A DNA stretch of 64,000 bases from Dechloromonas denitrificans (GTDB taxonomy: Bacteria > Pseudomonadota > Gammaproteobacteria > Burkholderiales > Rhodocyclaceae). Both the position numbers and the translations under genes were made by a program. This document shows positions 52,126 to 61,016 of the stretch, piece after piece; the first letter of the stretch is position 1; each line of letters begins with the position of its first letter. The stretch covers positions 2,466,001-2,530,000 of the forward strand of contig NZ_CP075187.1 of the NCBI RefSeq assembly GCF_020510665.1, in the 5' to 3' direction. Below the pieces are notes generated by a model. The model did no database searches. It was given only the letters and a program-made list of their open reading frames with translations, and had not been told where the DNA came from.

Positions 52126-53334
52126 ATGACTTCACAGAGAGAACGAATCAAAGTTCTTGGGGCAGGTATTTTCAGCCTGATTCTGGTACTTGGCGTGGCC
52201 CGCTTTTCGTACACCCCGCTGCTCCCGCTGATGCAGCAACAAGCCGGGCTGGGCGTTGCGGAAGCTGGCTGGCTGGCGGCTATCAACTACGCCGGCTATT
52301 TGAGTGGTGCATTGATTGCATCCCTGATCAGCGACCTGGTGCTTAAGGACAAGCTGTACCGGATCGGCCTGGTAACGGCCATTCTCAGTACGGCAGCCAT
52401 GGGCATGAGCACCGACCTGACTATCTGGGCCATCTCGCGCTTTGTCGCGGGACTGAGCAGCGCAGCCGGCATGTTGCTTGGCACAGGGCTTATCCTGAAC
52501 TGGCTGATTCGGCACAATCATCGCAGCGAGCTGGGCATCCACTTTGCCGGCATCGGCCTGGGCATTGCCGGCTGCGCTTCAGCCGTCGCCGTCATGAGCC
52601 AGGGGCTTGACTGGCGAGAGCAGTGGTTTGCCTTTACGTTGATCGGCTGCGTTCTGCTGATTCCTGCGCTCGCCTGGCTCCCTGCCCCCGACACCAGCGG
52701 TGTCACCCAGAGCGGCCAGAAAATGGAAGACAAGCCGCCCAGCCCACTTTTCATGCGCCTTTTCATGGCCGCCTATTTCTGTGCCGGGATCGGTTACGTC
52801 GTCAGCGCGACGTTTATTGTTGCCATTATCGAGCGCCTGCCGGGCCTGACGGGCCAGGGCAACTGGGTATTTCTGGCCATTGGTATCGGGGCGGCCCCTG
52901 CCTGCATCAACTGGGATTTCATTGCCCGACGCATTGGCGACCTGAATGCGCTGATTGCGGCCGCCATCCTGCAAATCGTCGGCATTCTCCTGCCGGTGAT
53001 GATCGGCGGCCTGGGTGCTGCCATTTTCGGGGCGCTGCTCTTTGGCGGTACGTTCATCGGCATGGTCAGCCTGGTCCTGACCATGGCGGGGCGTTATTAC
53101 CCGACCCGGCCGGCAAAAATGATGGGAAAAATGACGCTTTCCTACGGCGCGGCACAAATCATCGGCCCTGCCGTGACCGGCTGGCTGGCGACCTCGCTGG
53201 GCAGCTACAACGCAGGGCTGTACTTGGCAGCGACGGTCATGGCGATAGGCACATTACTGCTCTGGCTGCTCAAAAACGTCGAGCGACGCGATGCTTTGCA
53301 GGCACGGTTGGGCGCGCCCTGCCCGCAAAGCTGA
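52126..53334 (+). CDS. MFS transporter, YbfB/YjiJ family
   Basis: The 402-residue protein has 12 predicted membrane helices and the family's opening GVARFSYTPLLPLMQQQAGLGVAEAGWLAAINYAGYLSGAL. The substrate is unknown for this family. Its expression is probably controlled by the divergent LysR regulator. It is convergent with ybiB, with seven bases between the stops. Confidence 0.9.
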   Translation: MTSQRERIKVLGAGIFSLILVLGVARFSYTPLLPLMQQQAGLGVAEAGWLAAINYAGYLSGALIASLISDLVLKDKLYRIGLVTAILSTAAMGMSTDLTIWAISRFVAGLSSAAGMLLGTGLILNWLIRHNHRSELGIHFAGIGLGIAGCASAVAVMSQGLDWREQWFAFTLIGCVLLIPALAWLPAPDTSGVTQSGQKMEDKPPSPLFMRLFMAAYFCAGIGYVVSATFIVAIIERLPGLTGQGNWVFLAIGIGAAPACINWDFIARRIGDLNALIAAAILQIVGILLPVMIGGLGAAIFGALLFGGTFIGMVSLVLTMAGRYYPTRPAKMMGKMTLSYGAAQIIGPAVTGWLATSLGSYNAGLYLAATVMAIGTLLLWLLKNVERRDALQARLGAPCPQS

Positions 53335-53341
53335 ACGCTGC

Positions 53342-54328
53342 TTATCCTGCAGCAGCGAGCCCATTCGATTCGACGGCAACGATCGCCTTGGCCTGATTGA
53401 AATCCTCGGCATAACCGGCAGCATAGAGGCAGCAGGCGAGCTGATTGGCAATCGGTTTGGGCAGCGGAATTTGTCGATCCAGTACGCGCTGGATCCATTT
53501 TGCCGTCGTTGCCGCATCGGCTGACTCAGGCAGGCTGGGCAAACTGCGCAGGCTTTCGTGTTCGGCTTCAAAAAGCACGTTGACCGCGCCATCGTGCACG
53601 TACTCAAGGCGGGGGCGACGTTTCGGATTGGCAAACGGCTCGCCCTCCGTACCACGCAGCAGAATTCCGCGCTCGCCCCGGGCAACCAGCATGTTGCGCA
53701 TCAGCTCGATGAAATCAGGATGCGTGGCGGCCGCAACCAGCACTGCCTCCTGGTGGAACGGGCTAAGCATCTTGACCAGGCTGTGGGCGCTGCTCCGGAC
53801 GCCCATCCGACTGCGCAGCGACAACAGATTATGCAAACCGGGACACAGCAGGCTGAGTGGGGCAAAAGCCAGGCCTTTCTCGGCCAGACTGTTTTGTGCC
53901 TGCAGCACCGAGGTCACCGGCATGATGCCCAATTCGCGCAGAACCTGTGCCGTAGTCACCCGGCCAAAACCTTCAATCAGGCCATGCACCAGTACAGGCA
54001 CGCCAAAACGCTGAAGCAGAAGCGCCAGCAAGGGCGTCAGGTTGGCCTCCTTGCGTGCTCCGTTGTACGTCGGCAGGACAACCGGTCGAACTCGACCATG
54101 CGGCAATTCAAGGTGATTTGTCCGGCCATTGACCGCGGCAAGAAACCCCAGCATTTCGTCGACAGATTCACCCTTGACGCGCAGAGCGATGATCATCGCT
54201 CCGAGCTCGAGGTCCGGGACGCCACCATCGAGCATCGCCGCATAAAGCTGATGTGCTTCGTCAGCCGACAGATCGCGGGCGCCATCGGCGCCGCGACCAA
54301 GTTCCTTGATGAAATGAGCGTAGCCCAT
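53342..54328 (-). CDS. ybiB: YbiB (TrpD2) family protein, phosphoribosyltransferase fold
   Basis: The 328-residue protein has the anthranilate phosphoribosyltransferase fold: an N-terminal helical domain (DLSADEAHQLYAAMLDGGVPDLELGAMIIALRVKGES) and VLPTYNGARKEANLTPLLALLL. The PRPP-binding glycine motif of TrpD is replaced, as in E. coli YbiB, which binds nucleic acids rather than acting in tryptophan synthesis. It starts 18 bases after the nitrate reductase gene on the same strand. This pairing of nitrate reductase with YbiB suggests cotranscription, but the functional link is unknown. Confidence 0.88.
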   Translation of the reverse strand: MGYAHFIKELGRGADGARDLSADEAHQLYAAMLDGGVPDLELGAMIIALRVKGESVDEMLGFLAAVNGRTNHLELPHGRVRPVVLPTYNGARKEANLTPLLALLLQRFGVPVLVHGLIEGFGRVTTAQVLRELGIMPVTSVLQAQNSLAEKGLAFAPLSLLCPGLHNLLSLRSRMGVRSSAHSLVKMLSPFHQEAVLVAAATHPDFIELMRNMLVARGERGILLRGTEGEPFANPKRRPRLEYVHDGAVNVLFEAEHESLRSLPSLPESADAATTAKWIQRVLDRQIPLPKPIANQLACCLYAAGYAEDFNQAKAIVAVESNGLAAAG

Positions 54329-54346
54329 AGTCTCCTCTCGCCGCGT

Positions 54347-57070
54347 TCAGACTGGCACGGCTTCTTTGGTCGCGTATTCTGCCACCATCCGCTTGATCTC
54401 GGGGACGCAAGAGCCGCAGAAAGTGCCGCATTTCAGGGTTTGCTGCATGCTGGCCAAATCCGAGCCCTGCGCCAGTGCCTGCTGAATCTGCACATCACTG
54501 ACATCAGCGCATTTGCAGATGATGTTGCGCGACGGCATGCTGACCGGAGGACGCTCGCTGGGAGCCAGGGCAAAGCGGATCAATGATGGATCCAGCTCAT
54601 CTTCAGCCATGGCCTGTTTCAGCCAGCTCTGTGCCAAGGCTTCTCCTGCCAGCCGGACACCAAACAAGCGGCCATCGCGCACAATGGCCTTCTTGTTGAT
54701 TTGGCGTTTTGCATCGGCATAGAGAATTTCTCCCTCCGTCGAATCGAGGCCAAACAGACGGTCGACCGCGGCAAGCTGTGCGCTATCGAGCGGACCGTGT
54801 TCTGCTGCGCGCAAAATTACCAACGGTGCGCTACGGCCATACAAACCCACCGCGGCGTAGGGGAAAATCGACAGCAAGCTTCTCGCTTCGGCCAGCAAAG
54901 CCCTGGCCTCTTCCGTCGAAGCACAACGTCGAAGCACGGCGACCGGGTAAGGTAAATCGAGTTTATCGATCCGCACCGCAGCATGCTTGAGCTCCGGCTG
55001 TTTCGAATAAGGATCCGTCGCTTCGCTGACCAACGCATTCGCCCCGGGCGAATTCATGAACTGGCTTCCCCAATGCATCGGCATCCAGGCCCGGCCTCGC
55101 TTCAGCCCGGCACGTTCGGCAATCCGCACGACCATTTCACCGCGCGGGTTAGCCACTTTCACGATATCACCGGAAGCCAGCCCCCGATGTCGCATGTCGC
55201 AGGGGTGCATGGCCAGTTCAGGTTCATCATCGAGGTTGAACAAACGCGGCACCGTGCCTGTCCGGGTCATGCCATGCCACTGGTCACGCATGCGACCGGA
55301 AATGAGGCTGATCGGAAATTCACTGCTCGGAGCCTCTGCTGTTGCCTGGTGCTGAACTGGAACAAACCGTGCGCGACCATCAGGTGTCGGGAAACGGCCA
55401 TCTTCATACAGACGCTGCTTGCCAGCCTGCGCCCCATCGGGATACGGCCATTGCTGAGAGCCGTCGGTTTCCAGACGGCCATAACTCAAACCGGTGATAT
55501 CCAGATCGCGGCCACGCGTTGTTTCGCGGTGTTCGTTGAAAATCTCTTCGGGGTTGGTGTAGGGGAAAAGATGGGCTGTCGCCGGGTTAGCAAGCTTGTT
55601 CGCCAGGCGCCGGGCAAAATCGACAACGATTTCCCAGTCATGGCGCGCCTCTCCCGGCGCAGCAACCGCGGGCAGAACGCGGCTGATGCAGCGCTCCGAA
55701 TTGGTTACCGTGCCATGTTTTTCGCCCCATGCACTGGCCGGCAACAGCAAATCGGCAAACTCGGCCGTATCAGTGCCGGCATAAGCTTCTTGCAACACGA
55801 CATATTCGGCCGTATGCAACGCTTTGCGGACGGCTGCCTGATTCGGCATGGAATGCGCCGGGTTGGTGCAGGCAATCCAGACCGCCTTGATTTCGCCGGA
55901 ATCCAGGCTTTTGAACAGGTCGACCGCAGTCTTGCCTGGTTTGGCCGGAACATCCGGAATTCCCCAGAGCGCAGCTACCTCGGCCCGATGCTCGGGATTC
56001 CCGAGGTCGCGATGGGCTGACAGCAGGTTGGCCATTCCGCCCACCTCGCGTCCGCCCATGGCATTGGGCTGCCCCGTCAAGGAGAATGGGCCAGCACCCG
56101 GCTTACCAAGTTGGCCGGTTGCCAGATGAAGGTGAATCAGGCTGACACTATTGTGGGTTCCGTGCGCCGACTGGTTGAGTCCCTGGCAATAAAGTGACAA
56201 GGCAGCCTTGCTTTTACCGAACCACTCGGCGGCCTGGATCAGATCAAGCTCCGAAATCCCGCAGATACGTGCAACCGCAGCCGGCGTATATGTTTTGACG
56301 AGTTCGGCAACCGCCTCAAATCCAGTCGTGTGTGCAGCGATATAAGCGTTATCGACCAACCCATCCCGAATCAGCAGATGAAGCATGCCGTTAAACAAGG
56401 CGATGTCCGTTCCGGGATTGATTGGCAGGTAAAGATCGGCAATCTCGGCCGTTTCGGTGCGACGTGGGTCGACGACAATGATTTTCAGATCGGGATTCGC
56501 CGCACGGGCGTCTTCGATATAACGGAAAACAATCGGATGTGCGACAGCCGGATTTGCCCCACTGATGAATATCAGCTGAGCGGCCAGGATATCGGCGTAA
56601 CAGCAAGGCGGAGCATCGGCTCCCAGCGTCTGCTTGTAGCCAGCAACAGCCGATGACATGCACAGACGGGAATTGGTATCGACATTGTTGGTACCAATCA
56701 GTCCCTTGGCCAATTTGTTGAAGACATAATAGTCCTCGGTCATCAACTGGCCTGAAATATAGAAGGCCACCGAATCGGGGCCATAGCGACGAATTGTCTC
56801 GGCAAACCGGTCCGCAGCGGATTCCAGCGCAGCATCCCAGGTCACTCTCTGTCCGGTCTGGCCGCGCTGCAGGCGGCGCTCGGGGAACAACAGGCGTCCG
56901 CTCGGGCCTGCCGTCAAATGGAGTGTTGCGCCCTTGGTGCAGAGTCGACCGCGATTGGCCGGATGATCAGGGTCGCCGCGTACACCGGAGATTTTCCCAT
57001 TCTCGGTTTCAATCAGGACACCGCAGCCAACGCCGCAGTAACAGCAAGTGGATTTGACTTCATTTTTCAT
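54347..57070 (-). CDS. nasA: Assimilatory nitrate reductase catalytic subunit
   Basis: This is a 907-residue molybdopterin oxidoreductase. The N-terminal [4Fe-4S] site is Cys9-x2-Cys12-x3-Cys16 with Cys44. NSRLCMSSAVAGYKQTLGAD contains the probable Mo-coordinating Cys. Mo-bisMGD contacts include GANPAVAHP and GQPNAMGGREVGGMANLLSAHRDL. At the C-terminus (about 845-900) a BFD-like [2Fe-2S] domain (ICKCADVSDVQIQQAL and CGTFCGSCVPEIKRMV) is fused, as in Klebsiella NasA. It reduces nitrate to nitrite for NirBD. No separate NAD(P)H-reductase subunit is in the window. AAGGA lies five bases before the ATG. Confidence 0.95.
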   Translation of the reverse strand: MKNEVKSTCCYCGVGCGVLIETENGKISGVRGDPDHPANRGRLCTKGATLHLTAGPSGRLLFPERRLQRGQTGQRVTWDAALESAADRFAETIRRYGPDSVAFYISGQLMTEDYYVFNKLAKGLIGTNNVDTNSRLCMSSAVAGYKQTLGADAPPCCYADILAAQLIFISGANPAVAHPIVFRYIEDARAANPDLKIIVVDPRRTETAEIADLYLPINPGTDIALFNGMLHLLIRDGLVDNAYIAAHTTGFEAVAELVKTYTPAAVARICGISELDLIQAAEWFGKSKAALSLYCQGLNQSAHGTHNSVSLIHLHLATGQLGKPGAGPFSLTGQPNAMGGREVGGMANLLSAHRDLGNPEHRAEVAALWGIPDVPAKPGKTAVDLFKSLDSGEIKAVWIACTNPAHSMPNQAAVRKALHTAEYVVLQEAYAGTDTAEFADLLLPASAWGEKHGTVTNSERCISRVLPAVAAPGEARHDWEIVVDFARRLANKLANPATAHLFPYTNPEEIFNEHRETTRGRDLDITGLSYGRLETDGSQQWPYPDGAQAGKQRLYEDGRFPTPDGRARFVPVQHQATAEAPSSEFPISLISGRMRDQWHGMTRTGTVPRLFNLDDEPELAMHPCDMRHRGLASGDIVKVANPRGEMVVRIAERAGLKRGRAWMPMHWGSQFMNSPGANALVSEATDPYSKQPELKHAAVRIDKLDLPYPVAVLRRCASTEEARALLAEARSLLSIFPYAAVGLYGRSAPLVILRAAEHGPLDSAQLAAVDRLFGLDSTEGEILYADAKRQINKKAIVRDGRLFGVRLAGEALAQSWLKQAMAEDELDPSLIRFALAPSERPPVSMPSRNIICKCADVSDVQIQQALAQGSDLASMQQTLKCGTFCGSCVPEIKRMVAEYATKEAVPV

Positions 57071-57081
57071 GACAGTCCTTG

Positions 57082-57097
57082 AGCAACAGATGTGCCA
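57082..57097 (-). promoter_or_regulatory. Sigma-54 promoter immediately upstream of the nitrate reductase gene
   Basis: On the minus strand TGGCAC-N5-TTGCT is a full consensus match. The GG and GC anchors place the start at about 57071, one base before the ATG at 57070. Confidence 0.85.
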
Positions 57098-57121
57098 CCC
57101 TGAAACGGCATGAAATTAAAT

Positions 57122-57158
57122 AAAAAAGGGAAATTTCCATCAGAAATTTCCCTTTTTT
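57122..57158. terminator. Bidirectional intrinsic terminator downstream of sspB
   Basis: AAAAAAGGGAAATTTC pairs perfectly with GAAATTTCCCTTTTTT around CATCA. It separates sspA-sspB from the nitrate reductase promoter. Confidence 0.94.
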
Positions 57159-57183
57159 GGTGCATCGATCTTGCCGTGCGTCC

Positions 57184-57618
57184 CTATTTGATGCGTTGCA
57201 GCTTGGGACGCCCTCCTTCTGGGCGGGGTGGTTCTGGCGGCTCTTCTGCAGGCGAGGCATCAACGGCCATATCCTCTGCATCACCGAACTCGCCTTGCGA
57301 CTCTCCAGCCTCAAGCTCAAAAGCCATACCCGCGCCATTTTCACGCGAATAAATTGCCGTAACCTGAGTCACCGGCACGGACAATTCGCGTGAGACGCCA
57401 CCGAAACGAGCTTGAAAATCGATAAAATCATTACCGATTTTCAGCTTGTTGGTCGCATCGGGGCCCAGATTCAGGACGATTTGTCCATCCCGGACAAATT
57501 CCCGGGGGACACGCGTTCGCCCATCAACCTGGACTGAAATATACGGTGTAAATCCGTTATCGCAGCACCACTCCCAGATTGCACGCAGCAGGTAAGGCTT
57601 GGTAGACGGCAGTTCCAT
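57184..57618 (-). CDS. sspB: ClpXP protease specificity-enhancing factor SspB
   Basis: SspB delivers ssrA-tagged proteins to ClpXP. The 144-residue protein has the conserved N-terminal domain (MELPSTKPYLLRAIWEWCCDNGFTPYISV, then RVPREFVRDGQIVLNLGPDATNKLKIGNDFIDFQARFGGV). A flexible acidic linker is followed by a short C-terminal basic tail (RPKLQRIK) that docks on ClpX. Its start lies two bases after the sspA stop, a conserved order. Confidence 0.96.
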   Translation of the reverse strand: MELPSTKPYLLRAIWEWCCDNGFTPYISVQVDGRTRVPREFVRDGQIVLNLGPDATNKLKIGNDFIDFQARFGGVSRELSVPVTQVTAIYSRENGAGMAFELEAGESQGEFGDAEDMAVDASPAEEPPEPPRPEGGRPKLQRIK

Positions 57619-57620
57619 GT

Positions 57621-58217
57621 TTACTTGCGCATCGCCTTTTCAGACGGCGTCAATGCATCGATGAAACCCTGACGGCTGAAAATCCGCTCGGCGTATTTCA
57701 TCAGCGGTGCAGCCGCTTTGCCAAGGTCGATGCCATAGTGATCAAGACGCCACAGCAACGGCGCAATCGCCACATCCAGCATCGAAAATTCATCGCCCAG
57801 CATGAATTTCTGCTTGTTGAAGATCGGGATGATCTCGGTCAGCCGAGCCTTGATTTCCTGACGAGCCTTATCAGCCGTCTTGCCATTTTTTTCGATCACT
57901 TCCATGAACGAAAAGATTTCGCGCTCCATACCGACCAGCAACTGACGGGCACGCGCACGCATGATCGGGTCAGCCGGCATCAGTTGAGGATGCGGAAACC
58001 GCTCGTCGATGTATTCGTTGATGATGTTCGGCTCGAACAGAACGAGATCTCGCTCAACCAGTACCGGAACCCGGTTGTGTGGATTGATCGCAGCCATTTC
58101 TTCCGGCTTGTTGAACATATCAACGTCGATCACCTGGAAATCCATGCCTTTTTCAAAAAGGACAATGCGGCAGCGATGACTAAAAGGGCAGGTGGTGCCC
58201 GAGTACAGATTCATCAT
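57621..58217 (-). CDS. sspA: Stringent starvation protein A
   Basis: The 198-residue GST-fold protein associates with RNA polymerase under stress. The thioredoxin-like N-terminal half is MNLYSGTTCPFSHRCRIVLFEKGMDFQVIDVDM, followed by NPHNRVPVLVERDLVLFEPNIINEYIDERFPHP and an all-helical C-terminal half. The active-site position lacks the typical catalytic residue of glutathione transferases. It heads the sspA-sspB pair downstream of petC, as in other betaproteobacteria. Confidence 0.95.
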   Translation of the reverse strand: MMNLYSGTTCPFSHRCRIVLFEKGMDFQVIDVDMFNKPEEMAAINPHNRVPVLVERDLVLFEPNIINEYIDERFPHPQLMPADPIMRARARQLLVGMEREIFSFMEVIEKNGKTADKARQEIKARLTEIIPIFNKQKFMLGDEFSMLDVAIAPLLWRLDHYGIDLGKAAAPLMKYAERIFSRQGFIDALTPSEKAMRK

Positions 58218-58300
58218 TTGTGGTAACCCTCAAAATGCGATTCGGCATCGGGGGCTGGCCTAAGCCAAACCCGCGATGCCGTTTGCTGATCCGGACAGGA

Positions 58301-59020
58301 TCAGTGAATGTCTTTCCAGTATTCCTTCTTCAGCGCGTAAGCGAGCACGAAGAGCAAGCCCAGGAAGGCAAGTACGAAGAAACCAAGCTTCTGGCGGAAT
58401 TCCTGTTGTGGTTCGCCCATCCAGACCATGAACCCGACAAGATCAGAAACAGCCTTGTCGAATTCGGCCGGAGCCATCTGGCCCGGAACAGCCACTTCCA
58501 GCTTGTGGGTTTCGTGGTTCAGGACTTGCTGCCCCTGAAGACCATAAAGAATGTGCGGCATGCCGACATTTTCGAACACCACATTATTCCAGCCGGTCGG
58601 ACGGTTTTCGTCACGATAGAAGGAACGCAGGTAGGTGTAGAGCCAGTCTGCACCTGCACCAGCGTTACCAGCTTCACCACGGGCACGGGCGATGATGGTC
58701 AGATCCGGCGGCGTAGCACCGAACCAGAGCTTTTGTTCATCGGCACGCGCGGCCACAGTCATCAAGCCACCGATCTTGTCGGAAGTGAACATCAGGTTTT
58801 CCTTGACCTGCTGTTCAGTCAGACCGAGGTCGACCAGATTCTTGTAGCGCATGTAGGAAGCACCGTGGCAATTCAGGCAGTAATTGACGAACAGCTTGGC
58901 GCCATTCTGCAATGCAGCCTTGTCGCCGACCGAGCCCGGCCACTTGTCGAGATGAACCGCACCGCCGCTGGCAAATGCCATGATCGGCGCGAAGAGCAAT
59001 GCGATCAGAAATTTTTTCAT
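58301..59020 (-). CDS. petC: Cytochrome c1 of the bc1 complex
   Basis: The 239-residue precursor has a signal peptide (MKKFLIALLFAPIMAFASG), a c-type heme motif CLNCH in VNYCLNCHGAS, an axial Met in the later part, and a C-terminal membrane anchor (LGFFVLAFLGLLFVLAYALKKEYW). I chose the ATG at 59020 because AGGA lies eight bases upstream. In-frame codons at 59029 and 59035 also exist, the latter overlapping the petB stop. Confidence 0.95.
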   Translation of the reverse strand: MKKFLIALLFAPIMAFASGGAVHLDKWPGSVGDKAALQNGAKLFVNYCLNCHGASYMRYKNLVDLGLTEQQVKENLMFTSDKIGGLMTVAARADEQKLWFGATPPDLTIIARARGEAGNAGAGADWLYTYLRSFYRDENRPTGWNNVVFENVGMPHILYGLQGQQVLNHETHKLEVAVPGQMAPAEFDKAVSDLVGFMVWMGEPQQEFRQKLGFFVLAFLGLLFVLAYALKKEYWKDIH

Positions 59021-59031
59021 TTTTTGCATCC

Positions 59032-60333
59032 TCACTTCATCGTCACGCGGTCAGGAACCGGCTTGAACTTGTCCATGCGGGACCACCACGGCATGCCCAG
59101 GAAGAAACCGAAGTAGAACACGGTGCAGATCTGGGAGATCACCTCGCCCATCGGCGACGGAGAGAGCGTCCCCAGGTAACCGAGGATGAAGAAGACAATC
59201 ACGAAGATGGTCAGCATCACCTTGGTAATCGGGCCACGGTAGCGGATCGACTTGACCGGGCTACGGTCGAGCCAAGGCAGGGCGGCGAAGATCACAACGG
59301 AAGCCCCCATACCGATCACACCCCAGAGCTTGGCCGGCAAGCCGAAGAAGTTCCAGACCATGGCGCGCAGGATCGAGTAGTAAGGTGTGAAGTACCAGAC
59401 CGGTGCAATGTGCGGCGGGGTCTTCAGCGGATCAGCCGGATAGAAATTCGGCGTTTCGAGGAAGTAACCACCACCTTCCGGCGCGAAGAACATCACCGCG
59501 GAGAAGACCATCAGGAAAACGACGACACCGACGATATCCTTGACCGTGTAGTACGGGTGGAAAGGAATGCCGTCACGCGGAATGCCATTTTCATCCTTGT
59601 TGGCCTTGATCTCGATACCGTCCGGATTGTTCGAGCCGGTTTCGTGCAGAGCCAGCACGTGAGCTGCAACCAGACCAACCAGAACCAGCGGGAAGGCAAT
59701 CACGTGGAAGGAGAAGAAGCGGTTCAGCGTAGCGTCACCGACGACGAAGTCGCCACGGATGATGATCGACAGATCAGGGCCAATGACTGGGATCGCAGAG
59801 AACAGATTGACAATAACCTGTGCGCCCCAGAAGGACATCTGACCCCAAGGCAGCAGGTAGCCGAAGAAAGCTTCACCCATCAGCACCAGGAAAATACCGA
59901 CACCGAACAGCCAGGTCAGTTCACGCGGCTTGCGATAGGAACCGTAGAGCAAACCACGGAACATGTGCAGGTAAACCACGATGAAGAAGGCAGATGCACC
60001 GGTCGAGTGCATGTAGCGAATCAGCCAGCCACCTGGTACATCACGCATGATGTACTCGACGGAAGCAAAAGCGATCGGCACGCCATTCGCGTTCAGGGCC
60101 GCATCCGGCTTGTAGTGCATGACCAGGAAAATGCCGGTGACGATCTGGATGACCAGAACCAGCAAAGCCAGAGAGCCGAAGAAATACCAGAAGTTGAAGT
60201 TCTTCGGGCAGTAATACTCAGACAGATGTCCCTTCCAGAGAGAAGTAGCCGGAAAACGGGCATCAACCCACTCCAGGACATTCCCGCCGATGGAACCATC
60301 AGACTTGTATTTTTCGAAGTTGCCAGCAGCCAT
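59032..60333 (-). CDS. petB: Cytochrome b of the bc1 complex
   Basis: The 433-residue integral membrane subunit contains about eight helices, the two pairs of heme-b His residues (in RYMHSTGASAFFIVVYLHMFR and HVIAFPLVLVGLVAAHVLALHETGSNNP) and the Qo-site motif PEGGGYF in place of PEWY. The PDPLKTPPHIAPVWYF segment marks the C-terminal domain. It lies three bases after petA. Confidence 0.97.
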   Translation of the reverse strand: MAAGNFEKYKSDGSIGGNVLEWVDARFPATSLWKGHLSEYYCPKNFNFWYFFGSLALLVLVIQIVTGIFLVMHYKPDAALNANGVPIAFASVEYIMRDVPGGWLIRYMHSTGASAFFIVVYLHMFRGLLYGSYRKPRELTWLFGVGIFLVLMGEAFFGYLLPWGQMSFWGAQVIVNLFSAIPVIGPDLSIIIRGDFVVGDATLNRFFSFHVIAFPLVLVGLVAAHVLALHETGSNNPDGIEIKANKDENGIPRDGIPFHPYYTVKDIVGVVVFLMVFSAVMFFAPEGGGYFLETPNFYPADPLKTPPHIAPVWYFTPYYSILRAMVWNFFGLPAKLWGVIGMGASVVIFAALPWLDRSPVKSIRYRGPITKVMLTIFVIVFFILGYLGTLSPSPMGEVISQICTVFYFGFFLGMPWWSRMDKFKPVPDRVTMK

Positions 60334-60336
60334 TTC

Positions 60337-60933
60337 TTATGCTCCCTTCTTGTCTTCGCCGATCATGATGCGGGTATCCGAAAGATACACGTGCGGCGGA
60401 ACTTCCAGGTTGGTCGGGGCAGGCTTCGCCTTGTAAACGCGGCCGGCAAAATCGAAGGTCGAACCATGGCAGGGGCAAAGGAAGCCTCCCAGCCATTCAG
60501 CGCCCATCCCCTCTTCTGCGCCCTTCTTGAATTTCTGCGAAGGGGAACAGCCGAGGTGGGTACAGATACCGACAGCCACCAGAATTTCCGGCTTGATCGA
60601 ACGGGTATCGTTCTTTGCGTAGGCTGGCTGCTGATTGTTGTCGGACTTGGGGTCGGCAACAGCATCAGTCAGTTTGGTCAGCGTTTCCAGCATGTCCTTG
60701 GTGCGGTTAATGATCCACACAGGCTTGCCACGCCATTCGACGGTCATCATCTGACCCGGTTCGAGCTTGCTGATATCGACTTCAACCGGAGCGCCTGCCG
60801 CTTTGGCACGCTCGGATGGAAGCAAGCTGGAGACGAACGGCACAAGAGCAGCAACAGCCCCTGTTCCGCCCACGGCCGCGGTGGCAACGATCAAACGCCG
60901 TCTGCCGCAGTCCATTTTTCCTTGTTTGCTCAT
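60337..60933 (-). CDS. petA: Ubiquinol-cytochrome c reductase iron-sulfur subunit
   Basis: The 198-residue Rieske protein has a Tat-type N-terminal anchor (GRRRLIVATAAVGGTGAVAALVPFV) and cluster motifs CTHLGC and CPCHGS, including the disulfide Cys. It is the first gene of petABC and transfers electrons from quinol to cytochrome c1. Confidence 0.97.
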   Translation of the reverse strand: MSKQGKMDCGRRRLIVATAAVGGTGAVAALVPFVSSLLPSERAKAAGAPVEVDISKLEPGQMMTVEWRGKPVWIINRTKDMLETLTKLTDAVADPKSDNNQQPAYAKNDTRSIKPEILVAVGICTHLGCSPSQKFKKGAEEGMGAEWLGGFLCPCHGSTFDFAGRVYKAKPAPTNLEVPPHVYLSDTRIMIGEDKKGA

Positions 60934-61016
60934 AACGCTGACCCCTAAAGGAATTGGATGGGATTAAAAATAAACGCTAAATTATACGCCAACGGAACCG
61001 ACGTTAAAAGCCGTTG

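Noticed and set aside
53342..54328. Anthranilate phosphoribosyltransferase TrpD
   Set aside because: The fold matches, but the PRPP-binding signature is not conserved and the context is not tryptophan biosynthesis. The YbiB family fits better.
57148..57164. NtrC-like site upstream of the nitrate reductase promoter
   Set aside because: Only the half-site GGTGCA is present, overlapping the terminator T run. It is too weak to claim.
58999..60948. 649-codon open frame antisense to petB and petA
   Set aside because: The highly charged product with no hydrophobic core is the reverse of membrane-protein codons. The pet genes are certain.
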